This document shows positions 45,739 to 54,092 of a stretch of 64,000 bases of DNA, in pieces. Made by a program: the position numbers and the translations under genes. The DNA comes from Bifidobacterium [indicum] DSM 20214 = LMG 11587 (GTDB lineage Bacteria > Actinomycetota > Actinomycetes > Actinomycetales > Bifidobacteriaceae). The notes below the pieces were generated by a model that was not told the origin of the DNA, searched no databases, and worked only from the letters and a program-made list of their open reading frames with translations. Every line of letters starts with the position of its first letter. Within the stretch, counting starts at the first letter, position 1. The DNA lies in NCBI RefSeq assembly GCF_000706765.1, contig NZ_CP006018.1, positions 310,001 through 374,000 on the forward strand, in the 5' to 3' direction.

Positions 45739-47070
45739 TTATATCGTTTCGATGGTGGTCGGCAGGATGGGTTCCCCCCGCATCAGGCTGAGGGCCCCGA
45801 TGGGCAACTCGTCCAGGGCTCTGGCCCGGTGGTCCCTGGCTTTGAGCACGGCCTGGCCGCCCTGGTACTCCTCGTTGATGGAGCCGTGGTCCACGTAGGT
45901 GACCAGAAGGTCGCGCCAGTCCGGCTCGGGGTTGAATCCGGCGAGTGCCTCCTCGGTCCCGGATATGACGTGCTCCGCGTTGGCCAGGTTGTATTCGTAT
46001 GACCGGTAGGCCAGCTTCCGTCCCGGAACCGAGGCCTTTCCGACGGACTTCTTGGCTACAGCCTGCATGGCTCCGGACGAGTTCTCCCGCTCGGTGAGCT
46101 TGTAGACCATGGCGCAGGTGGGGGATCCGGACCCGGTGACCAGCATGGTGCCCACCCCGTATGAGTCGACCGGTGCCGTCTGGAGGGAGGCTATGGCGTA
46201 TTCGTCCAGGTCATTGGTGACGGTGATGGTGGCCTTGGTGGCCCCCAGGGCGTCCAGCTGGTGTCTGACCCTCTGGGCCAGGGAGCCCAGGTCGCCGGAG
46301 TCTATCCTGACCCCGCCCAGGTCGGGACCGGCCACCTCCACGGCCGTCCTTACCGCCTCGTCGATGGAGTAGGTGTCCGTCAGGAGGGTGGTGTTCCTGC
46401 CCAGGGCATTGATCTGCGCCACGAAGGCGTCGCGTTCCTTGTCGTGCAGCAGCGTGAATGAGTGGGCGGCCGTGCCGATGGCCTTGAATCCGTAGCGTTG
46501 GGCGGCCAGGAGGTTGGACGTGCCCTGGAAGCCTCCGACAACGGCGGCCCTGGCGGCGGCCACGGCAGCGCACTCGTTGGCCCTCCGGGCGCCCATGTCC
46601 ATGCAAGGCCTTCCCTTGGCTGCCGAAACCATGCGGGAGGCTGCCGAAGCCACGGCCGAGTCATAGTTCAGGATGGAAAGGATGATGGTCTCCAGGAGGG
46701 TGCACTCGCCGAATCCTCCCTCGACTTGGAGAACGGGGGAGTCGGGGAAGAAAATCTCGCCCTCCCTGTACCCCCGGATGGTGCCGGTGAACCGGAAGTT
46801 CTCCAACCACTTGATGGTTGCGGGGCTTACGATCCTCCGGTCGGAGAGGAACCGGAGTTCTTCCTCGGTGGGGCGGAAGTGCTCGATGGCATCCAGGATT
46901 CTTCCCGTGCCCGCAACCACCCCGTAGCGCCGCCCCTCGGGGAGGTGGCGGGTATAGACCTCGAAGACCGACCGACGGTTGGCCGTGCCGTCCTGGAGGG
47001 CGGCGTCCAGCATTGTGTACTCGTACATGTCGGTCATCAGGGCCGTGGATGTCCGGTCGGATTCGTTCAT
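45739..47070 (-). CDS. pncB: Nicotinate phosphoribosyltransferase
   Basis: PncB joins nicotinate to PRPP with ATP, salvaging NAD. The 443-residue protein has the opening TALMTDMYEYTMLDAAL, the KAIGTAAHSF segment with the family's phosphorylated-His region, and GVRIDSGDL. The ATG at 47070 follows GAGGAT; the frame continues 20 codons upstream but lacks conservation. An aldo/keto reductase gene is next on the same strand. Confidence 0.94.
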   Translation of the reverse strand: MNESDRTSTALMTDMYEYTMLDAALQDGTANRRSVFEVYTRHLPEGRRYGVVAGTGRILDAIEHFRPTEEELRFLSDRRIVSPATIKWLENFRFTGTIRGYREGEIFFPDSPVLQVEGGFGECTLLETIILSILNYDSAVASAASRMVSAAKGRPCMDMGARRANECAAVAAARAAVVGGFQGTSNLLAAQRYGFKAIGTAAHSFTLLHDKERDAFVAQINALGRNTTLLTDTYSIDEAVRTAVEVAGPDLGGVRIDSGDLGSLAQRVRHQLDALGATKATITVTNDLDEYAIASLQTAPVDSYGVGTMLVTGSGSPTCAMVYKLTERENSSGAMQAVAKKSVGKASVPGRKLAYRSYEYNLANAEHVISGTEEALAGFNPEPDWRDLLVTYVDHGSINEEYQGGQAVLKARDHRARALDELPIGALSLMRGEPILPTTIETI

Positions 47071-47187
47071 ATCATCCTCGTTTTGCGGTTCCGGTGCTTG
47101 CTGTGTTGCCCCATAGTCTAGTCCCCTCATTGCTCATGTCGGGGTAGGGGAGGCGGACGTTTCGTCCTCCGGTACGACCGCCGGGAT

Positions 47188-47835
47188 ATGCTGGTCCCCA
47201 TGAGATACCTTGTAGCTGTCTATCGCTTCCTTATTGCCTTCTTCTGCCTGGCGGGCACCCATGAGGCCTGGCTTCTGGGCATCGGAAACCACTGGGTCTA
47301 CTTTACTTTTCAGACCAATATGGCCCTGGGCCTGCTCATGATCTGGGCCGGGGCAGCCAGCCTCCTCAACGGGAAACAGCCTCCGGCCTGGCTCAAGGGA
47401 TGCCTGACCCTCTACATCGTGATAACCGGCCTGGTGGCCGCATTGATTCTGGGCCTGAACTCCTCGTCCTACCTGTTGGTGATGGGAATCAGGACCTCCT
47501 ACATGGTCCATGTCATCACCCCGATCATGGCCGTGGTCGACTTCATCCTCTTCGACCCCCACCGTCGCTTCAAATGGCACTATGTGCTGACCTGGCTGAT
47601 CTACTTCCCCATCTACCTGGCCTTTGTGCTGGTACGCGCGGCCATCTGGCCCCACTCCGGCCCGGAAGACGGCGGAAACCCCTATCCCTACGCCTTCATC
47701 GACCTGGGGAAGCTGGGCTGGGGGCAGCTGACCGTCAACGTCGCCGCATGTCTGGTGAGCTTCTTCATCCTTGGGCTGGTGCTCTTCCTGATTGACAGGA
47801 TTCTTCCCCCCAAGACCCCTCTGACCGCCTCGTGA
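47188..47835 (+). CDS. Pr6Pr family membrane protein
   Basis: A 215-residue (or 211, from the ATG at 47200) integral membrane protein with about six helices and the family features YFTFQTNMALGL and HVITPIMAVVDFILFD, resembling Pr6Pr/FAR-17a-like proteins. Function unknown. No clear ribosome site discriminates the two starts. It is divergent from pncB and followed by rph. Confidence 0.8.
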   Translation: MLVPMRYLVAVYRFLIAFFCLAGTHEAWLLGIGNHWVYFTFQTNMALGLLMIWAGAASLLNGKQPPAWLKGCLTLYIVITGLVAALILGLNSSSYLLVMGIRTSYMVHVITPIMAVVDFILFDPHRRFKWHYVLTWLIYFPIYLAFVLVRAAIWPHSGPEDGGNPYPYAFIDLGKLGWGQLTVNVAACLVSFFILGLVLFLIDRILPPKTPLTAS

Positions 47836-47893
47836 TCCAGGTATAGGATTCCCCGGATAACCGGTTGCAAGTTTCAGGAAAGGATGCAGATAG

Positions 47894-48658
47894 ATGGTGG
47901 CAATCAAGGACATGTTGGGTCATGGCGCCGTGGTGAGGCCGGATGGCAGGGCGGCCGATGAACTGCGCCAGGTCAGGATCACCCGTCACTGGACCGATGC
48001 CCCCGAGGGGTCTGTTCTGATTGAGTGCGGGAACACCAGGGTCATGTGCACGGCATCCTTCACCCCCACCCTGCCCCGGTGGCGTAAGGACTCAGGGCTG
48101 GGCTGGGTCACGGCCGAGTATGCCATGCTGCCCAGGGCCACCTCGGAGCGCACGGCCCGTGAATCCGTCCGTGGCAAGGTGGGCGGACGCACCCAGGAGA
48201 TATCCCGCCTGATTGGGCGTTGCCTGCGTGGGGTCGTCGACATGAAGGCCCTGGGGGAGAACCAGGTGCAGTTGGACTGCGACGTATTGCAGGCTGACGG
48301 AGGCACCCGTACCGCATCGGTTACCGGCGCCTATGTGGCCCTGGTTGACGCCCTGCGCTGGGCCCAGGACCACCATCACATCCGTAGTGCCGAGAAGGTC
48401 ATCAAGGACAGGGTTTCGGCAGTGTCGGTGGGAATCATCGACGGCCACCCCGTGCTTGACCTCCCCTACATCGAAGACAGCCAGGCCATGACCGATATGA
48501 ACGTGGCCATGACCGGTTCCGGCGACTTCATCGAGATACAGGGAACGGCGGAGCATCGTCCCTTCAGCAGGGCCGAACTCGACACGCTGCTGGAACTGGC
48601 CGCCAAGGGGAACAGGGAACTCCAGGCAGCCCAGGATGCCGCACTTGCCGCAAACTGA
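47894..48658 (+). CDS. rph: Ribonuclease PH
   Basis: RNase PH is a phosphate-dependent 3' exonuclease that trims tRNA precursors. The 254-residue protein starts with the conserved [15 protein letters not shown], contains [11 protein letters not shown] and the catalytic Asp in [13 protein letters not shown], and ends in [26 protein letters not shown] lies upstream. rdgB follows 133 bases later, the usual rph-rdgB pairing. Confidence 0.96.
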   Translation: MVAIKDMLGHGAVVRPDGRAADELRQVRITRHWTDAPEGSVLIECGNTRVMCTASFTPTLPRWRKDSGLGWVTAEYAMLPRATSERTARESVRGKVGGRTQEISRLIGRCLRGVVDMKALGENQVQLDCDVLQADGGTRTASVTGAYVALVDALRWAQDHHHIRSAEKVIKDRVSAVSVGIIDGHPVLDLPYIEDSQAMTDMNVAMTGSGDFIEIQGTAEHRPFSRAELDTLLELAAKGNRELQAAQDAALAAN

Positions 48659-48791
48659 TGCCTATAGTGATTGAGTTCGAGCGTAGACGGGCATTGCCTG
48701 AACCGTCCTCCGGTCGCCGCTGATTCCCCTGTGCCAGCCGGGGTGGCGGCCCTGGCGGCTGCGGACTGCGAACGCATAAGGAGGATCGATC

Positions 48792-49472
48792 ATGGAGCAG
48801 ACCAGACGGGTTGTCGTGGCTACCCACAACCAGGGCAAACTGGTCGAGATGCGTCGCATTCTGCAGTCCCTCCTGGGACGTGGGCAGACCGGGATCGAGC
48901 TCGTATCTGCTGCGGACCTGAACCTGCCCGACCCGGTTGAGACCGGGACCACGTTCGAATCCAACGCCCTGCTCAAGGCCAACCAGACGGCGGAACTCTC
49001 CGGTCTGCCCGCCCTTGCTGACGATTCCGGACTGGTTGTCGATGTCATGGGTGCGGCCCCCGGCATCCTCTCGGCCCGTTGGTGTGGTCGCCATGGAGAT
49101 GATCAGGCCAACATCGACCTCCTGCTCAACCAGTTGTCCGACATACCCGATCAGGACCGGACGGCACGGTTCGTCTGCGCCGCTGCCCTGGTTGTTCCTG
49201 ATGGACCGGAGTACCCGGGAGGGAATCGCCACACCGTGAGGCTGGGCGAGATGTCGGGCAGGATCATTCGCGCACCCAGGGGTGAAGATGGGTTCGGTTA
49301 CGACCCGATTTTCGTCCCCGATGATCAGCCGGCCTCAGCCGACCGTCCCCTCACATCCGCCGAGATGACCCCCGAGCAGAAGAACCGCATCTCCCATAGG
49401 GGGAAGGCCCTGTCCGCCATCCTGCCGGTCCTGGTCGAGTGGGTTCTGGGGGATACCGGTGTCCAGGCCTGA
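48792..49472 (+). CDS. rdgB: XTP/dITP diphosphatase (RdgB/HAM1)
   Basis: A 226-residue house-cleaning pyrophosphatase that hydrolyses dITP and XTP. Motifs are VVVATHNQGKLVEM, ALADDSGLVVD, GEDGFGYDPIFVP and ISHRGKAL. AAGGAGGATC precedes the ATG. Its last 14 bases overlap the start of the sortase gene, so the sortase is probably translated from the same mRNA. Confidence 0.95.
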   Translation: MEQTRRVVVATHNQGKLVEMRRILQSLLGRGQTGIELVSAADLNLPDPVETGTTFESNALLKANQTAELSGLPALADDSGLVVDVMGAAPGILSARWCGRHGDDQANIDLLLNQLSDIPDQDRTARFVCAAALVVPDGPEYPGGNRHTVRLGEMSGRIIRAPRGEDGFGYDPIFVPDDQPASADRPLTSAEMTPEQKNRISHRGKALSAILPVLVEWVLGDTGVQA

Positions 49473-50430
49473 ATCCGATGCGGGAACGCCGGCCTTTGCC
49501 GGTGTTCTTGCCGGTGACGGAAGAACCCCCTCCTACAGGCGTTGGAACAGGCTGAACCTGGTTCTGCAGATACTGATCGTCCTCCTCCTGCTTGCTGCCC
49601 TTATATGCGTGGTTTGGATTCCCGCCGTCCAATACATGTCCCAACGTCGTTCAGCTGCGGAGGCGGAAAACGCCGCTTCCCGTATGGCTGCATGGCCCCA
49701 GGGCAGAATCAGGGCCGAGTATGCCAAGGCCAAGGCCTATAACCAGAGAATCGCGGCCTCGGGGCAGACCACCCTGGGCGAGGCGACCGACCCCTTCGCT
49801 CCGGGCAAGGGAGGCACCCTGTCACAGGAAGACAAGGCCTACCAATCCCTCCTTGAGGGGCCGGGGGGAATCATGGGGACCATTCGTATACCCCAGGTCT
49901 CCATCCACCTGCCCATCTATCACGGGACCTCCGAGGAGGTGCTCCAGGATGGGGTGGGGCATCTGTACGGCACCAGCCTGCCGGTTGGCGGAGCCTCCAC
50001 CAATGTGGTCCTTTCGGGGCACAGGGGGCTGACCAACGCCCTCCTCTTCACCAGGCTGGATGAACTCAAGCCCGGTGACATCTTTTACATCGACAGCCTG
50101 GGCAGGACCATGGGTTACCGGATCAAGTCCGTGCATGTGATCGATCCGGAGGATGTGCACCTGTATAAGGTGGTGCCGGGCAAGGACCTGGTGACCCTGA
50201 TGACCTGCACCCCCTATGGGGTCAATACGCAACGTCTGGTTCTGACCGCCGAGCGTCAGTCCATACCGGAGCCCATACCGGACCCGGGTGATGCGCCCAA
50301 GGATGGGCGTCTGCTGGGCCTGATGACGGGGTTGGGCCTGCTGGTGGTGGGGACCGTCTCGTCCGTCGTTGCCTTCAGATTCAGGCTGCCGCCACGGCAC
50401 CGTCTGGGGGAATCCGCCGGGAAGGCCTGA
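49459..50430 (+). CDS. srtC: Class C (pilus-polymerising) sortase
   Basis: A 323-residue membrane transpeptidase with an N-terminal membrane helix (IVLLLLAALICVVWIP) and a second, C-terminal hydrophobic helix typical of class C. Catalytic residues: His188 (SGHRGL), Cys250 (TLMTCTPYG) and Arg259 (NTQRL); TLMTCTPYGVNTQRL is the hallmark of class C. Such enzymes link pilin subunits through LPXTG signals. The GTG at 49459 overlaps rdgB. The two pilin genes lie 0.5 kb further, separated by an antisense tRNA-Leu. The sortase therefore precedes the pilins rather than following them as in most fim operons. Confidence 0.93.
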   Translation: MSRPESDAGTPAFAGVLAGDGRTPSYRRWNRLNLVLQILIVLLLLAALICVVWIPAVQYMSQRRSAAEAENAASRMAAWPQGRIRAEYAKAKAYNQRIAASGQTTLGEATDPFAPGKGGTLSQEDKAYQSLLEGPGGIMGTIRIPQVSIHLPIYHGTSEEVLQDGVGHLYGTSLPVGGASTNVVLSGHRGLTNALLFTRLDELKPGDIFYIDSLGRTMGYRIKSVHVIDPEDVHLYKVVPGKDLVTLMTCTPYGVNTQRLVLTAERQSIPEPIPDPGDAPKDGRLLGLMTGLGLLVVGTVSSVVAFRFRLPPRHRLGESAGKA

Positions 50431-50456
50431 GTCGTAGCGGCCTGAAGCAAATCCGG

Positions 50457-50537
50457 TGCGCGAGATGGGACTCGAACCCACACGTCCGAAGACACAGGAA
50501 CCTAAATCCTGCGCGGCTACCATTACGCCACTCGCGC
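50457..50537 (-). tRNA. tRNA-Leu (anticodon TAG)
   Basis: Acceptor GCGCGAG (50531-50537) pairs with CTCGCGC (50458-50464); the anticodon loop TTTAGGT on a CAGGA/TCCTG stem reads TAG (codon CUA). A T-arm GGTTCGAGTCC and a short variable arm typical of a class II tRNA are present. CCA is not encoded. It is antisense to the flow between sortase and pilin genes. Confidence 0.95.
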
Positions 50538-50937
50538 CCAAGGCCGCGGGTATGTGCGGATGCCCGCGAATACCCACGCCTATTCATAAATACCACAACG
50601 GTGGGATGGTTGTTTTGAGGAAGATACGGACACTATCCTCCAAAAAAAGTCCGACTATTTTCCGGGAAAACAAGAAAAAGTTAGTTATCCATGAATCTCG
50701 GCATGCCGGGAACCGGAGAGACCGGGCGCTTCATAGCGCATTTTTATTATCGACACGCCGCCATTTGTAAAAACCGAGAGTCAATCACCGGTCATGTAGC
50801 GTCCAATTATGTGGACCGAAGCAACGGGTTCACGCGTTGATCTCTGGTAATCGAGTACCGGGTCCGCTTCGGCGGTATCGGGCCGACCGATCAAGCGATT
50901 GGAATGGTCGACGGGAATCAGGGTGAAGGGGGTTGCG
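50538..50937. other. AT-rich intergenic region before the pilus operon
   Basis: About 400 bases without a gene. It must hold the tRNA-Leu promoter (minus) and the pilus promoter (plus), but I cannot fix a -35/-10 pair with confidence. It contains an A-run at 50642-50648 and a short hairpin with T-run at 50726-50745. Composition is distinctly lower in GC than neighbouring genes. Confidence 0.5.
50726..50745 (+). terminator. Terminator-like hairpin in the pilus leader
   Basis: GCGCT-TCAT-AGCGC followed by A and five T. Short, but of intrinsic-terminator form, about 190 bases before the pilus start. The same T-run contains TATTAT (50745-50750), which could instead be a -10 element. Confidence 0.4.
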
Positions 50938-53900
50938 ATGGGAATCAGCCATTGGAATGGGAATTCGCCAGTACGCAAGCGCGGCTTCAAGAGGCTGTCC
51001 TCCCTGTTCGCAGTGATTCTGGCGGTTTTCATGGTTCTGCCGCTCTCCCTCCAGTTCACCTCCCAACCCGCCAATGCCGAAACCGTGGACCACAAGCCCA
51101 AGCTCTTCCAGATGATGGCCTACAACGACCGTATCGATACCAATAACGACGAACTGCGCTACGACTTCGTACTGCGGCTGGCCCATGGCGATTTCGATCC
51201 GTTCTGTGTGCCGAACGGGAGCTACGACGACGGCAGCAAATGCCGGCTCTTTTTCGCATATCAGTACTGGGGCACGACCAGTCCGAGCGACTACGTGTCT
51301 GTTCGTTATCTGAACACCATGACGACCGGCAACGTCTCGGGTACGACGGGTGCGATTCAATGGGCCGCGAATAAGGATCAGTACTTTACGGTCCACAAGG
51401 TGATCAACTCGGGCGATTACGACTACCTGGCCATTTCCGTCGAGGCTGATGTCAACTTTGCCGATAACCTCGGTCAGCTGAACTCCGTCGGGAATTCGTA
51501 CACGAGCGACTCCGGATACGCGCCCGGTGGCATCACCCAGGTTGAGCGGGTCTACGCCATCCTGACCAAGACGGCGGGACCTGCCAGTCTGGCCTGCGGC
51601 TGGGGTAGTTGGAACGGTGTCGGCGAGTGCGGCAATATGCCCACCGATCAGTTCGACGAAAACGGTGCCGCCAAGTACGGGTCCGCAATCAACAACATCA
51701 TGTATGGGGTTGACCTCCTGCGTAAACCCGATGGGAGTTACTACACCTATCAGCTCTACCAGCAGCGGTGCGCCGATCCGGGAAACCAAACGACGCACTA
51801 CTGCAATGGTCCGGTCGCCTTCATCGGTTGGGATGGTTACCCGTTGCTCTGGAGTCAGAACCAGGCCAATTGGGGCCTGGTGACCGATTTCGGATTTGAT
51901 CGGGCCTCCTTCGGATGGAACTGGAACGCCGCCAACAGTATCGGGTTCTACAACGATGGCAAGACGGAATATGCCATTCCGCCGGGCGTGGCCCCGGCCA
52001 ATTCGTTCTTCGTTTACTGGTACAACTCCGCGAACGATACCGCTTATACAACGCAACAACCCGACGGAACCTGGGCATCGTGGATGTCCATGTCGAACTG
52101 CTCCAGGAATGCCAGCTTCTACTACCAATGGCTGGGTTTGAAAAACAACAAGTGGGTTCCGGTTGATTCCCTGACGCCCCATGCGGTCAGGGTGGACCAG
52201 AACCCGGTGACCAACGACTCGGGCAATGAGGGGAATTTCTCCATGGCCAGCTCGGCCTTCAACTCCATAACCGCGCTGAGCGGTAATGGTGGCCTTGCGA
52301 ACCGGCCCAACAGGCTCTTCCTGGATCGTTCCACGTCCCCGGCACAGGGATACACCCTGGATACCGCCGGTGGCAAGGTGACGGTCAATGATGGCTCCAT
52401 CAACTTCGCCAAGGCCAAGGAGGACCAGGGACTGGACGGGTACTTCAAGCTGGTCACCTGGCCCATCACCACCAACCAACCTGATGCCACCAAGCCGGCG
52501 ACCGATCCCGCCAATTCGGATGACTCCCTCCTGCAGGGGTGCATGGCCTCCCTGAACACCACCTACAAGGGATCCAATGCCGCTCAACGCATCCAGCAGG
52601 CCAAGGCGGCCCAGAATCCGCTCTACGACCAGCCGGATGGAGCCAAGGGAATCACGGATTCCATGAGCCAGGACCAGATCAACGATGTGATATCCAAGGG
52701 TTGGACCATCGACACGGCCTTCTACCGCTATGATGTTCCACGCCCTCAGGATCCGACAATCAACTCGATTGGTGGAAAGGCGATCGGCAAGGACAACCCG
52801 GTTGCCTACTCCTCCACCCTGTCTCCTGTCGTATCCGGTACCTGTACCCCCGGCAACAGGGTCACCCTCTTCGGTGAGGACCCCGCACATCCCATCAAGG
52901 ATACTGGTACGAATCCCGACCCGGACAACCGTGATACGGCCGGTGTGAATCTGGGTGAGACCATCTGCGGTTCGGACGGTACATGGAGCATCACCGATGC
53001 CAACACGGCATATGGCGGTCAGAGTCCGGCCGTGCCGCCCAACGCGGACGGTGGCACCCGCCGATACCATGCCTGGCAGACCGAGCTGTCGACCAGCTAC
53101 GACATGACATCCGGGTTCACCAACATCGCCAAGGCTGTCTTCCAGACCAAGCCCGAACAGGCGCCGACGGTTGATGCGGTGTCGGTGCCCCACACCAAGC
53201 GCGACGAGAGCATAGGAACCACGGCCCTTCCGCAGGGCTCGCAGGTCAAGGTATCCGGCACGGTTTCGCCCGCTTACCTGAAGAACCCCTCCGACAGCCT
53301 CTCAAGGGACTCCACGCTGACGGTGACCATGACACCGTCCGGAGGAGCAGGGTTCAACCGGGAGTCCACCCTGGCCGTGTCCGCTCAGGGTACGTTCACC
53401 ACAGGAGGTGCCAGGAGCAGCTCCCCGGCGGTCATGTCCGGCTCAACCCTGACGGTGACCCGGCCGAGCGCCTCCCAGCCATGGAAGTGGTCCCTGACCA
53501 TGGAACCGAGCGTCTTCCTGGCGAACATGGATGGGTCCGAGTCCAGCCAGACCTACCAGTTCCAGGCCTTCCTGACCAATCAGGCCGGAACCGCCTCACC
53601 GCGCGGAGCCCAGACCTTCCTGGTCGATATGACACCGACCGAGACCACAATCACCAAAGCCAACTCGCACCAGGTATCCGGTAAGGCTTACATAGCCGGT
53701 CATGGGAACATACCCGAACGCGATGCCTCCCTGAAGGTCACCTGGCCGGATGGAAGCACCGATACTGCAACCACCGACGCAAGCGGCTCCTGGAACGTAC
53801 GGGCCCCAGCCGGTCTTTCCTCGGGGGATGTGTCGGTGACCCTGACCGATACCGCCGGTAACGAGTCTGGCCGTTTCGAAAGGCACATCGGGCTTGTGCC

Positions 53901-54039
53901 CCCTGTGCAACGGCTGCCCTTCACGGGTGGCGGACCCCGCCTGATCCTCCTGATCGTGGCGGCCATAATCCTGGCTCTGACAGCCTGCCTGGCTATCTGG
54001 GTCCGGCAACGACGAGGTTTCGGTCGGCTGGTTTCATGA
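50938..54039 (+). CDS. Large LPXTG surface protein / putative pilus tip subunit
   Basis: A 1033-residue secreted protein. A basic N-terminus (RKRGFKRL) and hydrophobic core (FAVILAVFMVLPLSL) end at a probable cleavage site after ANA. The long middle part is Tyr/Trp/Asn/Gly-rich and shows no domain I recognise. The last 300 residues resemble Ig-like beta domains (DASLKVTWPDGSTDTATTDASGSW). It ends with LPFTG (53914-53928), a hydrophobic helix and RQRRG tail. The ATG at 50938 follows GAAGGGGG. It is the first gene of the pilus operon and probably caps or decorates the fibre as the FimB-like tip. Confidence 0.88.
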   Translation: MGISHWNGNSPVRKRGFKRLSSLFAVILAVFMVLPLSLQFTSQPANAETVDHKPKLFQMMAYNDRIDTNNDELRYDFVLRLAHGDFDPFCVPNGSYDDGSKCRLFFAYQYWGTTSPSDYVSVRYLNTMTTGNVSGTTGAIQWAANKDQYFTVHKVINSGDYDYLAISVEADVNFADNLGQLNSVGNSYTSDSGYAPGGITQVERVYAILTKTAGPASLACGWGSWNGVGECGNMPTDQFDENGAAKYGSAINNIMYGVDLLRKPDGSYYTYQLYQQRCADPGNQTTHYCNGPVAFIGWDGYPLLWSQNQANWGLVTDFGFDRASFGWNWNAANSIGFYNDGKTEYAIPPGVAPANSFFVYWYNSANDTAYTTQQPDGTWASWMSMSNCSRNASFYYQWLGLKNNKWVPVDSLTPHAVRVDQNPVTNDSGNEGNFSMASSAFNSITALSGNGGLANRPNRLFLDRSTSPAQGYTLDTAGGKVTVNDGSINFAKAKEDQGLDGYFKLVTWPITTNQPDATKPATDPANSDDSLLQGCMASLNTTYKGSNAAQRIQQAKAAQNPLYDQPDGAKGITDSMSQDQINDVISKGWTIDTAFYRYDVPRPQDPTINSIGGKAIGKDNPVAYSSTLSPVVSGTCTPGNRVTLFGEDPAHPIKDTGTNPDPDNRDTAGVNLGETICGSDGTWSITDANTAYGGQSPAVPPNADGGTRRYHAWQTELSTSYDMTSGFTNIAKAVFQTKPEQAPTVDAVSVPHTKRDESIGTTALPQGSQVKVSGTVSPAYLKNPSDSLSRDSTLTVTMTPSGGAGFNRESTLAVSAQGTFTTGGARSSSPAVMSGSTLTVTRPSASQPWKWSLTMEPSVFLANMDGSESSQTYQFQAFLTNQAGTASPRGAQTFLVDMTPTETTITKANSHQVSGKAYIAGHGNIPERDASLKVTWPDGSTDTATTDASGSWNVRAPAGLSSGDVSVTLTDTAGNESGRFERHIGLVPPVQRLPFTGGGPRLILLIVAAIILALTACLAIWVRQRRGFGRLVS

Positions 54040-54092
54040 CCGGTCGGACTTCCAGCCAAGAAAAATGTGAAGAGTCAATAAGTAAGGAGAAG

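Noticed and set aside
50899-50937. 13-codon N-terminal extension of the tip protein
   Set aside because: The ATG at 50938 has a strong ribosome site and gives a standard signal peptide.
54036-54092. 19-codon extension of the major pilin
   Set aside because: It overlaps the tip gene stop and would bury the signal peptide; AAGGAG marks the ATG at 54093.
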